This document shows, piece after piece, positions 1-6,176 of a DNA stretch of 6,980 bases; positions within the stretch are counted from its first letter, which is position 1; each line of letters begins with the position of its first letter. The notes under the pieces are model-generated. The model was not told the origin of the DNA and did no database searches. It saw only the letters and a list, made by a program, of their open reading frames with translations. The stretch comes from SURF-21 sp964592775 (GTDB lineage: Bacteria > Actinomycetota > Geothermincolia > Geothermincolales > RBG-13-55-18). Made by a program: the position numbers and the translations under genes. The stretch covers positions 1-6,980 of the forward strand of contig CAZQFX010000149.1 of assembly GCA_964592775.1 (NCBI GenBank), written 5' to 3'.

Positions 1-101
1 CAGCACTTCCTGATGTCCAGGCCGATGTCCTCGAGGACCTTGAAATCCCCGTAGTAGAGGTCCACGTCCGTGAGCTCGAACTTGAAGCCGTTCTCGGGCA
101 T
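1..101 (-). CDS. pstB: PstB, phosphate ABC transporter ATPase (N-terminal fragment, runs off window)
   Basis: PstB is the cytoplasmic ATPase that powers the PstSCAB high-affinity phosphate importer. Only the first 33 codons are present, beginning MPENGFKFELTDVDLYYGDF; the gene continues past base 1. The stretch D-L-Y-Y-G-D-F followed by a V-L-E-D-I-type segment is the usual start of PstB, including the aromatic A-loop residue (Tyr17) that stacks on the ATP adenine. Walker A and all later motifs lie outside the window. The ATG is at 99-101, one base after the pstA TAG stop (103-105), so translation is very probably coupled to pstA. Family assignment rests on the N-terminal motif and on operon position and is fairly secure; nothing can be said about catalytic integrity. 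Confidence 0.88.
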   Translation of the reverse strand, partial: MPENGFKFELTDVDLYYGDFKVLEDIGLDIRKC

Positions 102-102
102 C

Positions 103-1086
103 CTAATCCACCATCCCCAGTCTTTTCTGATAGAAGCGGGCGATCAGTCTCGCCCCCAGGTTCAATGCCAACACCACCAGCAGCAGGAAGGCCGCTTCCC
201 CGTTGGCCACGCGCATCCAATCCGAGACCAGGGCGCCCTCGGTGTACATGTGCCATATGTTGGCGGCCATGGGCGCGGCCGGCTGCAGGGGAGAGACGGG
301 CACTTTCCTCGTGAAGAGGCCGACGGTGTAGATGACCGCCGCGCTCTCTCCCACGATCCTGCCCATGGTCAGGACGATGCCGGTGGTTATCCCCGGCATG
401 GCGCTGGGCAGCACGATCTTCTTTACCGTCTCCCAGCGGCTCGCCCCCAGTCCCATGGCGGCCTCGCGGTAGGAATAGGGCACGGCCAGGATGGCCTCCT
501 CCGTGGTGCGCATCACCGTCGGCATGTTCAGCAGCGCGAGGGTGAGGGCCCCGGCCAGCAGCGAATACCCGAGGCCGAAATAGATTACGAAGAGCACCAT
601 GCCGAATATCCCGAACACTACCGAGGGCACGGTGGAGAGGGAGTCGGCGCCGAAGCGCACCAACCTGGTCAGCCTTCCCTCCTTCGCGAACTCGGCCATG
701 TAGATGGCCGCCCCGACCCCTAGCGGCACCACGATGGCGATGCTCAGGAGAGCGAGGTAAAAGGAGGACACGACCATGGGCCAGATGCCCCCTCCCTCCC
801 TCATGGCCTGGGGCTTGCCGAACACGAAGCTGGGGGTGAGCGCGGTCGCGATGCCCCTGTAGAGGATGACGAAGACGATGAAAGCGAGGATGCCGAAACC
901 GATAAGGGCGAGCGTCCACGTGGCGGCCGTGGCGGCACGGTCGAGCAGGTACGCCTTCCTCTCGTTCCTGGTGATGCTCTCCTGGATGATCCTCTCGAAG
1001 CGCTCGTCCTTGAGCTCGAACGCCTCCCCGATAACTTCAACGCGCGGCCCTTCCGGTTTCACCTTCGACTCCAGGTCAGCGCTCAC
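103..1086 (-). CDS. pstA: PstA, phosphate ABC transporter permease
   Basis: PstA is one of the two membrane permeases forming the phosphate channel of PstSCAB. The protein has 327 residues with about six hydrophobic segments; the first spans about residues 54-77. The ABC-permease EAA loop that docks on PstB is clear at about 208-233 (EAAMGLGASRW, then LPSAMPG). Residues 242-248 (GRIVGES) match the conserved PstA segment after that loop. The start is GTG at 1084-1086 and overlaps the pstC TGA stop in a GTGA arrangement, typical of coupled translation; AAGGA lies nine bases upstream. The protein is somewhat longer than usual (commonly about 280-300 residues) because of a charged, soluble N-terminal extension of about 50 residues before the first membrane helix. 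A pstA identity is much more likely than pstC, given order and sequence. Confidence 0.95.
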   Translation of the reverse strand: MSADLESKVKPEGPRVEVIGEAFELKDERFERIIQESITRNERKAYLLDRAATAATWTLALIGFGILAFIVFVILYRGIATALTPSFVFGKPQAMREGGGIWPMVVSSFYLALLSIAIVVPLGVGAAIYMAEFAKEGRLTRLVRFGADSLSTVPSVVFGIFGMVLFVIYFGLGYSLLAGALTLALLNMPTVMRTTEEAILAVPYSYREAAMGLGASRWETVKKIVLPSAMPGITTGIVLTMGRIVGESAAVIYTVGLFTRKVPVSPLQPAAPMAANIWHMYTEGALVSDWMRVANGEAAFLLLVVLALNLGARLIARFYQKRLGMVD

Positions 1087-1943
1087 CTTGCCACATCCTT
1101 CTGCCGCGACACCACCCTCACCAGGAGGATGAGAAGCATGGCCAGCAGCAGCAGCACCAACCCCATGGCGAAGAGGGAGGAGCGCTGCACTCCCGTCGAT
1201 TCCCCCATCTCGATGAGTATCTTAGTGGTCATGGTGTGCGTGGGGGTGGTCAGGGAGGTGGGGAAAGCGGTAGCGGGGCCTATGACCAGCGCCACGGCCA
1301 TGGTCTCCCCGATGGCCCTGCCCATGCCCAGTATCACCGCGACCAGCAGTCCCGGCTTGGCCGCCGGGAGCAGGACGCGCCGTATCATCTGCCATCTCGT
1401 CGCCCCCATGGCCAGCGCCGCCTGCCGGTGCGATTCCGGGACCGCCTCCAGGGCGTCCTTGGCGATGGTGGTTATGGTGGGGATGACCATGATGGCCAGG
1501 ATGATGGAGGCGGCCAAGATGCCGGTGCCGGTGCTTCCCGTGGCCGACCTTATCCACGGCACCATGACCGTGAAACCCAGCCAGCCGAGGACGATGGAAG
1601 GGACGCCGGCCAGAAGCTCGACGCCCCTCGTGGCTGTCGACCGAACCCGCCGGGGGGCCATCTGGGTCAGGAACAATGCCGAGCCGATGGCAAGGGGGGT
1701 GCCCAGGAGGAGCCCCCCGGCGGTGGTCGCCAGAGTGCCCGTAAGGAAGATGAGCATGCCGTACTGGCCGTTCTTGGGGTCCCAGGTCGCGCCGAACAGG
1801 TTCGCGGGGCCGGCCTTGGTGAAGGCGGGCATGGACTCCCTGGCCACGAAGAAGATGATGAGGACGATCCCCAACACGGTCATCATGGCCAGGACGAAGA
1901 GCGTCTTCCTGACGATCCACTCCCTGTCGATCACGCCTTGCAA
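1083..1943 (-). CDS. pstC: PstC, phosphate ABC transporter permease
   Basis: PstC pairs with PstA to form the transmembrane phosphate pathway. The 286-residue protein opens with a short cytoplasmic tail and a strong membrane helix at about 14-34. Further helices lie at about 65-95, 108-130, 142-160, 196-222 and 256-277. The EAA loop is at about 174-199 (QAALAMGATRW, then LLPAAKPG), followed by GRAIGET at 208-214, a PstC hallmark. The start is the rare TTG at 1941-1943, supported by an AAGGGGGG ribosome site six bases upstream; an in-frame GTG at 1932-1934 is possible but worse placed. It follows pstS after 57 bases with no clear terminator and overlaps pstA by four bases, so it is co-transcribed and translationally coupled downstream. 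No defects are seen. Confidence 0.95.
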   Translation of the reverse strand: MQGVIDREWIVRKTLFVLAMMTVLGIVLIIFFVARESMPAFTKAGPANLFGATWDPKNGQYGMLIFLTGTLATTAGGLLLGTPLAIGSALFLTQMAPRRVRSTATRGVELLAGVPSIVLGWLGFTVMVPWIRSATGSTGTGILAASIILAIMVIPTITTIAKDALEAVPESHRQAALAMGATRWQMIRRVLLPAAKPGLLVAVILGMGRAIGETMAVALVIGPATAFPTSLTTPTHTMTTKILIEMGESTGVQRSSLFAMGLVLLLLAMLLILLVRVVSRQKDVAR

Positions 1944-2001
1944 AGCCGGCCCCCCTTGCCTTTTTGCCAGCAGTCGAGATCCCCTATATCTTCCGAGCCG
2001 C

Positions 2002-2853
2002 TCAGATCTCGGTCATGGGAACGTACTCTTCCGCCACTACCTCGTTCTGGAACTCGTCGGAGAGCACGAGGCCGAGGAAGGCCTCGGCCAGGCCCGCCGC
2101 CTCTCCCTTGGTGAACATTTGCAGGTAGCGCGAGAGGGCATAGGTCTTGTCTGCCGCCGTCCCTGCGCTGCCCTCAACTCCGCCATACTTCACGGCTTTC
2201 ACTGAGCCATCCAGGTAACCGAGGGAAACATAGCCGACGGAGAACGGGGTGGAGGACACCGCCTGCCTCACGATGCCGTTGCTGTTGCACTCGACGGCGC
2301 CGCCCTTCGGCTTCTCCTTCTTCAGGGCCTTCTCGTCGAACATCTCCCTGGTCCCCGAGGCCTCGTCGCGCACGACAACGTTGATGGCCCGGTCGGGCCC
2401 TCCGACGTCCTTCCAGTTGGTCACCTTGCCGGTGAAGACGTCGTAGACCTGCTCGGCTGAAAGGTCGTCCACCGGTACTTCCTTGTTCACTATGATCACG
2501 ATGACGTCCAGCGCTATCTCGTGACCAACGAGCCCCAGGTTCCTCTCGTCGTCCTTGAGGTCGCGCGAAGAGTTGCCGATGTCGACGACGCCCTCGGCCG
2601 CGTTGGATATGCCCACGCTCGAGCCGCCGCCCTGCACGTTGACGGTCACATCAGGATAGCTTTCCATGAAACGGTCCGCAGCCTCCTGGGCAAGAGGCAG
2701 CACGGTAGTGGAACCGGAGAGGGTCAACTCTCCGGACAGCTCCGGCTGCGAGCCGGCAGGGCCATCGCCGCCACAGCCCGCCGCTGCGAACAATGCCGGC
2801 AAGGTCAGCGTAAGCGAGACCAACAACACCAGTCCCGCTCTCTTTTTCGACAT
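2002..2853 (-). CDS. pstS: PstS, phosphate-binding lipoprotein
   Basis: PstS captures phosphate outside the membrane and delivers it to PstC/PstA. The 283-residue protein has a lipoprotein signal peptide: positively charged MSKKR, a hydrophobic core at about 7-22, then AAAGC with the lipidated Cys at 27. Phosphate-ligand motifs of the family are all visible: GSTT at 47-50, GGGSS at 75-79, the SSRD segment at 95-98 and RDEASGTRE at 162-170. Length is usual for short bacterial PstS-like proteins. The ATG at 2851-2853 has a GGAG ribosome site six bases upstream in a purine-rich leader. It lies 121 bases after the degenerate PhoR-like gene, with a weak terminator and a candidate promoter between them, so it may be expressed both by read-through and from its own promoter. 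The lipid anchor fits a Gram-positive-type envelope. Confidence 0.96.
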   Translation of the reverse strand: MSKKRAGLVLLVSLTLTLPALFAAAGCGGDGPAGSQPELSGELTLSGSTTVLPLAQEAADRFMESYPDVTVNVQGGGSSVGISNAAEGVVDIGNSSRDLKDDERNLGLVGHEIALDVIVIIVNKEVPVDDLSAEQVYDVFTGKVTNWKDVGGPDRAINVVVRDEASGTREMFDEKALKKEKPKGGAVECNSNGIVRQAVSSTPFSVGYVSLGYLDGSVKAVKYGGVEGSAGTAADKTYALSRYLQMFTKGEAAGLAEAFLGLVLSDEFQNEVVAEEYVPMTEI

Positions 2854-2884
2854 CCTTCTCTCCTTTTCTCCTGTCTCCGCTCAA

Positions 2885-2913
2885 ATCATATCTCTATCGG
2901 CCTCTATCTTAAA
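2885..2913 (-). promoter_or_regulatory. Candidate pstS promoter with a GATAGAG direct repeat
   Basis: Reading the minus strand, TATGAT (2885-2890) matches a sigma70-type -10 at five of six bases. A poor -35 (TTTAAG, 2908-2913) lies 17 bases upstream. The expected transcript would start near 2878, giving a leader of about 25 bases that contains the pstS ribosome site. The spacer holds two copies of GATAGAG (2902-2908 and 2892-2898) at a 10-bp period, which could be an operator. A weak -35 suits an activator-dependent promoter, but the repeat does not resemble the 11-bp Pho-box array found upstream of 3466. This is a prediction from spacing and sequence only. Confidence 0.4.
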
Positions 2914-2934
2914 AGCGCCCCTTCGGACAGGCGC
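2911..2934 (-). terminator. Weak intrinsic terminator between the degenerate PhoR-like gene and pstS
   Basis: On the minus strand a five-bp GCGCC/GGCGC stem (arms 2930-2934 and 2915-2919) with a ten-base loop is followed by TTTT (2911-2914). The stem is short, so termination is probably partial. It lies 41 bases after the stop codon of the upstream gene and its T-run coincides with the candidate pstS -35 region, which would let expression of the upstream gene and pstSCAB be set at different levels. Confidence 0.4.
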
Positions 2935-2974
2935 CGTTATCGTGCTCGGATCGGGTCGGTCCCCCCGGGCGGGA

Positions 2975-3466
2975 TCAACCGCTTGGCGCGGCGCAGCGGC
3001 GTGGAAGGTGCAGGGTGAACGTGGATCCTTCGCCCTCGAAACTGCGCACGCCGACGCGGCCGCCGTGCAGGTCCGCGATATCTTTCACTATGGAGATGTT
3101 CGCGAGGCCGCTGACGATCTCGTCTTCGCCGTCCATTGCGAACATGGCGGGCCGGCACAGGAGATCGTATATGCCGCGAAGTTCCTCGTAGGGAATGCCT
3201 CTGCCGCCACCCGAGACCACGATGGTCTCACGCGCGGGATCGCGGCGATGGCGGACTACCACTTTCCCCCCCGGGCGGCTACTTCCCATGGCGGCCTCGA
3301 TCATGTTGTTGACCGCCGTGCGCAGGAGACGGCGGTCGCCGCGAAGGACGGCTTCCGGATCGTCCAGGTCCTTCTCCAGCGCGACGCCGCGCTCGTTCGC
3401 CGCCGTGCCTTTGGTTTGCAGGCACTCCTCGACGAGCTCACGCACCGTGATTTCCTCTATCAGCAT
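2975..3466 (-). CDS. Degenerate free-standing PhoR-like HATPase domain protein (pseudo-kinase)
   Basis: This 163-residue protein aligns along its length with the C-terminal ATPase domain of the neighbouring PhoR (PhoR residues about 437-590). Shared blocks include RGDR-LL-TAV, GGKV-V, SIVK-IA-LHGG and EGEGSTF. It lacks sensor, HAMP, PAS and the His-containing dimerisation domain. The ATP-binding residues are changed: the N-box Asn is Ala58, the G1 Asp (DxGxG) is Gly86, the F-box aligns to YDLL at 100-103, and the G2 GTGLG aligns to GLANI-like sequence at about 119-124. It should therefore not bind ATP normally, although its scaffold is kept. The frame is intact with GC-rich third positions, and the ATG at 3464-3466 has AGGAGG eight bases upstream, so it looks like an expressed gene. 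A 13-base identity (3027-3039 and 3680-3692) supports origin by duplication of phoR. Role unknown; a decoy or modulator of PhoR/PhoB is inference. Confidence 0.8.
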   Translation of the reverse strand: MLIEEITVRELVEECLQTKGTAANERGVALEKDLDDPEAVLRGDRRLLRTAVNNMIEAAMGSSRPGGKVVVRHRRDPARETIVVSGGGRGIPYEELRGIYDLLCRPAMFAMDGEDEIVSGLANISIVKDIADLHGGRVGVRSFEGEGSTFTLHLPRRCAAPSG

Positions 3467-3521
3467 CCATCTTCCCTCCTCTCATCGTTGATACGGGCGT
3501 TTGCCGGGCCGGTCCCGGCAT
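3438..3521 (-). CDS. Possible 27-codon leader ORF overlapping the start of the degenerate PhoR-like gene
   Basis: An ATG at 3519-3521 has AGGAG seven bases upstream and opens a 27-codon frame (MPGPARQTPVSTMRG...) ending in TGA at 3438-3440, in another frame inside the downstream gene. It would carry ribosomes across the downstream gene's AGGAGG site and start codon, which could couple the two. The peptide resembles nothing I know and is short enough to occur by chance; the ribosome site is the only positive evidence. Confidence 0.25.
   Translation of the reverse strand: MPGPARQTPVSTMRGGKMDADRGNHGA
3502..3520 (-). other. Perfect hairpin in the leader of the degenerate PhoR-like gene
   Basis: TGCCGGG and CCCGGCA form a perfect seven-bp stem around a five-base loop. 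There is no T-run on either side, so it is not an intrinsic terminator. It begins within the ATG of the possible leader ORF and lies about 22 bases upstream of the AGGAGG site for the downstream gene, so it could affect mRNA stability or translation. Confidence 0.45.
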
Positions 3522-3547
3522 CCACTCGCTCCTCTCTATTCGGCCAC

Positions 3548-3602
3548 GCAAGGATAAAAAGCGGGTTAAGGGCGGGGAAAATGAGGGTAAAATCTTGGTT
3601 AA
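3548..3602 (-). promoter_or_regulatory. Pho-box-like array: five hexamers at an exact 11-bp period
   Basis: On the minus strand the hexamers TTAACC, TTTACC, TTTCCC, TTAACC and TTTATC begin at 3602, 3591, 3580, 3569 and 3558, so each is exactly 11 bases (one helical turn) after the last, with five unrelated bases between. A poorer sixth copy (GTAAAC, from 3613) overlaps the phoR stop codon. Direct repeats with 11-bp spacing are the known binding pattern of PhoB/PhoP-family regulators, and the TTWACC form resembles the Bacillus PhoP box. The array lies between phoR and the degenerate PhoR-like gene, facing the pst operon. TATCCT at 3551-3556 could be a -10 (four of six), placing repeats one to four just upstream of RNA polymerase; no good -35 is seen, as expected for an activated promoter. 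Confidence 0.75.
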
Positions 3603-3609
3603 TTGCAGT

Positions 3610-5418
3610 TTACGCGCTATCGCCTTTTCGAGACGGGTCCGTGCTTCGGCGCGGAGGCAGGATGATGCTGAAGGTCGAGCCTTCGCCCTCGATGCTGTCC
3701 ACGGAAACGCTGCCTCCGTGCAGCTCGGCGATATGCTTGACTATCGACAGCCCGAGCCCCGTGCCCCCGGTCTCGCGTGAACGTGTCTTGTCCACGCGAT
3801 AGAACCTCTCGAAGACGCGCGGTAGCTCCTCGCGGGGGATTCCGATACCGCCGTCCTCGACCTCGATAGTCACGCCGCCTGCCGCCGCGCCGGCGTGCGC
3901 CCCCACCGTCACCTTTCCACCGGCGCGGTTGTACTTGATCGCGTTGTCCACGAGATTGTCGACCGCGGTCTTCAGCAGCCCGCGGTCGCCTCTTGTGCTT
4001 ATGTCCTCGCTGCCGGGCCCGATACGCAACTCCACCCCGTGTTTCTCCGCAAGTTTCGCCTTTGAATCCAGGCACTCCCGAAGGAGCTCCGCGAGACGGA
4101 ACTCCTCGACCTGGAGAGCCGCCTCCTTCGCCTCCAGCCTGCTCAACGCAAGCAGGTCCTCGATGAGCTGCGACAGGCGCGTTGCCTCCCGGACCAGGTC
4201 CCCGAGGAAACGCTCGGCTCTCTCCCTCTCCCCCACGGCGCCGCCCAGCAGGGAGTCGGCAAGGGCCCGGATGGTGGCCACGGGGGTACGCAGCTCGTGC
4301 GAGACGTTGGCGACGAAATCCTGCCTGATCTGGTTCAACCTCTTGAGGGCGGTTACGTCCTCGATGGCGCTGACGGTCGCGGCGATCTTGCCGTCTGCCC
4401 CCATCACCGGGTTTGCCTTGAGATGAAGCGACATCCTATGCGGATAGATCAGCTCTATCTCCTCGTCCACGCTCTCTCCCGCAGCGGCCCGCGACACGGT
4501 GACGTCGAGTTCCCTGCTGCTGAATATCTCGATGGTACGGTGCCCCACGGCTTTTTTCCCCTCTACTCCCAGGATGCTCTCGGCGGCCTGATTAAGCAAC
4601 AATATCTTGCTCTCGGAATCCGTCACCATCACCCCCGCGGATATGTTGTTGAGCACTGCCTCCAGCTTGCCGCTCTCCTCGGCAGCCTCCTGCACCTGGT
4701 GGCGCACCTGATCGGCCATGGCGTTGAAGTCCCTGGCCAGCTCGGAGAACTCCTGTATGTCCGGTTCGGCCACCCGGCGGTCGAGGTCACCTCTTGCCAG
4801 CCCCGCCGCGGCCCCCTTCATCTCGTCGAGACCGGCCTTCACCGTCCTCTCCGTCCATATGCTCATGGCGATGATCACCGCGAACAGCACTCCGAAAGCC
4901 GCGAGAAAGATCCACCACAACTGTATGACCACCGGCATGACGTCCTCTTCCTCCAGGGCGACGCGGGAGGCGCCTACGACCTCGCCGCCGACCACGACGG
5001 GAGCGGCGGCATAAATGAAGGCCTCGTCCAGGGTGCGTGATTCCCGCCGCCGGGCGGACTCCACCCGGCCCTCGAGCGCGCCCGCCACCTCGGGCTTGCC
5101 GGCGTGGTTCTCCATCTCCGCAGCAGGGTATTCGGAGTCCCCCAGCACCACCCCCTCGGAGTCGATGGCCGTCAACCTCATGGGCATGTCCCCCGCGAGC
5201 CCCTTGAGATACGCATCGATGTCCACGCCCGCCGCGCCGTCCGCGAAGAACCTCTCCATCTCGCGCGCGAACAGCCTCGCCTGGTCCTCGAGGCTATCCT
5301 GCTCCTGCGCGATGGCGTAAGAGCGGATGGGTATGATTACCAGGAGAGAGACAGCGGCCAGCACGGCGGCGATCACGAGAGCGTACCTGAAGATGAGGAT
5401 GCGTCTTATGCTCTTCAT
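3610..5418 (-). CDS. phoR: PhoR-type sensor histidine kinase
   Basis: This is the membrane sensor kinase that phosphorylates the adjacent PhoB. I take the ATG at 5416-5418 (602 residues), which overlaps the phoB stop as TGATG; a TTG one codon earlier is less likely. Order of domains: membrane helix about 7-34; an extracytoplasmic region of about 130 residues; second helix about 165-189; HAMP about 187-245; PAS about 250-357; dimerisation/phosphoacceptor domain with His374 in VSHELRTP; and an ATPase domain about 478-590. The ATP site is complete: N-box Asn492, G1 DGGIGI from Asp522, F-box FERF at 536-539, and G2 GGTGLG at 551-556. The large external domain plus HAMP and PAS matches Gram-positive PhoR/PnpS more than E. 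coli PhoR. A pst operon immediately downstream supports the Pho role. Both phosphatase and kinase activity are normal for the family. Confidence 0.92.
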   Translation of the reverse strand: MKSIRRILIFRYALVIAAVLAAVSLLVIIPIRSYAIAQEQDSLEDQARLFAREMERFFADGAAGVDIDAYLKGLAGDMPMRLTAIDSEGVVLGDSEYPAAEMENHAGKPEVAGALEGRVESARRRESRTLDEAFIYAAAPVVVGGEVVGASRVALEEEDVMPVVIQLWWIFLAAFGVLFAVIIAMSIWTERTVKAGLDEMKGAAAGLARGDLDRRVAEPDIQEFSELARDFNAMADQVRHQVQEAAEESGKLEAVLNNISAGVMVTDSESKILLLNQAAESILGVEGKKAVGHRTIEIFSSRELDVTVSRAAAGESVDEEIELIYPHRMSLHLKANPVMGADGKIAATVSAIEDVTALKRLNQIRQDFVANVSHELRTPVATIRALADSLLGGAVGERERAERFLGDLVREATRLSQLIEDLLALSRLEAKEAALQVEEFRLAELLRECLDSKAKLAEKHGVELRIGPGSEDISTRGDRGLLKTAVDNLVDNAIKYNRAGGKVTVGAHAGAAAGGVTIEVEDGGIGIPREELPRVFERFYRVDKTRSRETGGTGLGLSIVKHIAELHGGSVSVDSIEGEGSTFSIILPPRRSTDPSRKGDSA

Positions 5419-6113
5419 CAAGCCTGTCCGCCCGCTTCGAAGCGGTATCCGACCCCCCGCACGGTGATGATGCGTTCCGGGCTGGCGGGGTCCTTCTCCA
5501 CCTTCTCCCTCAGGCGGCGTATATGCACGTCCAGCGTCTTGGTCTGGCCGTAGAAATCGCCCTCCCAGGCCTTATTCAGGAGGTACTCACGGGCCAGTGC
5601 CTTGCCCGGGTTGTGCATGAAAAGTTCCAGGAGGCGGTATTCCATCAAAGGCATATCCACCACTTCGCCGTCGACGATGACCTCGTGCCTCTCCTCGTCC
5701 AACACGATACCCCCCGCTTCCAGACGCTTCCCCGGGGGTTCCTCCGCCGCCGAATCGGTCCGGCGCAGCACCGCGCGGATGCGGGCTACCAGTTCGCGCA
5801 TGTTGAAGGGCTTGGTAACATAGTCGTCGGCGCCCATCTCCAATCCCAGGATCTTATCCACGTCGGAATCCTTGGCGGTGAGCATTATCACCGGGGTAGC
5901 GCTTCGCCGCCTTATATCGCGGCAAATCCCGATCCCATCCATGCCCGGCAGCATGAGGTCCAGCAGTATGAGGTCGTATTCGCTTTCCTCGTACATATGC
6001 CACCCGGACTCTCCGTCCAGCGCGATATCCACCTTGTAGCCCTCTTTTTCCAGGCTGAACTCCACGGCCTCGGCGAGCGGCCTCTCATCCTCGATGATCA
6101 GTATCCTCTTCAC
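5418..6113 (-). CDS. phoB: PhoB/PhoP-type OmpR-family response regulator
   Basis: This DNA-binding regulator is phosphorylated by PhoR and activates Pho genes. From the GTG at 6111-6113 it has 231 residues. The receiver domain (about 1-117) has the acidic pair Glu8/Asp9, phospho-acceptor Asp52 in LLDLMLPGMDG, switch Thr79 and Lys101 in VTKPF. The OmpR-type winged helix (about 135-228) contains EYRLLELF, the recognition-helix region VDVHIRRLR-like (LDVHIRRLREK) and VRGVGYRF. An in-frame GTG at 6132-6134 would add seven residues. I prefer the inner GTG because AAAGG lies seven bases before it, the family usually starts right before the KRILIIEDE strand, and the predicted promoter leaves only about eight bases ahead of the outer GTG. 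The stop overlaps the phoR start by one base, so the pair is translationally coupled. Likely target: the 11-bp repeat array at 3548-3602. Confidence 0.93.
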   Translation of the reverse strand: MKRILIIEDERPLAEAVEFSLEKEGYKVDIALDGESGWHMYEESEYDLILLDLMLPGMDGIGICRDIRRRSATPVIMLTAKDSDVDKILGLEMGADDYVTKPFNMRELVARIRAVLRRTDSAAEEPPGKRLEAGGIVLDEERHEVIVDGEVVDMPLMEYRLLELFMHNPGKALAREYLLNKAWEGDFYGQTKTLDVHIRRLREKVEKDPASPERIITVRGVGYRFEAGGQA

Positions 6114-6148
6114 GGGTGCGCCTTTCTTCGACACTCTTGTCTGTCTTC

Positions 6149-6176
6149 ATTATTATCTCACTTCGCCCATTTTCAA
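6149..6176 (-). promoter_or_regulatory. Sigma70-type promoter for phoB-phoR
   Basis: On the minus strand TTGAAA (6171-6176, five of six matches) and AATAAT (6149-6154, five of six) are separated by 16 bases, a good housekeeping promoter. Transcription would start near 6142, leaving about 29 bases before the preferred phoB GTG at 6113. No 11-bp TTWACC repeats are seen here, so phoBR looks basally expressed rather than strongly self-activated, unlike the downstream operon. Confidence 0.6.

Noticed and set aside
1944..2001. A possible terminator or promoter between pstS and pstC
   Set aside because: I see no stem with T-run and no -10/-35 pair; the 58 bases look like a simple operon spacer with the pstC ribosome site.
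1129..2205. Long plus-strand open frame (358 codons) opposite pstC and pstS
   Set aside because: It lies antisense to two clear transporter genes; its product has a low-complexity, Met/Ser/Arg-rich composition typical of the reverse of GC-rich coding sequence, and it matches no family pattern.
2892..2908. The GATAGAG direct repeat as a second Pho box
   Set aside because: Its period is 10 rather than 11 bp and its sequence is unlike the TTWACC units before the PhoR-like gene, so I list it only as a possible operator.
2975..3466. Calling the PhoR-like ORF a dead pseudogene remnant
   Set aside because: The frame is intact for 163 codons, base use is coding-like, changes are concentrated at ATP-binding positions, and it has an excellent ribosome site behind a Pho-box array. 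A dying duplicate is still possible, but the sequence favours a kept gene.
3502..3520. The GCCGGG/CCCGGC hairpin as a terminator of phoR
   Set aside because: Neither side has a T-run, and it lies about 90 bases beyond the phoR stop inside a probable leader.
2666..3802. Long plus-strand open frame (378 codons) over pstS, the PhoR-like gene and the end of phoR
   Set aside because: It crosses three minus-strand genes and two intergenic regions, has no recognisable domain, and is explained by scarce stop codons in GC-rich DNA.
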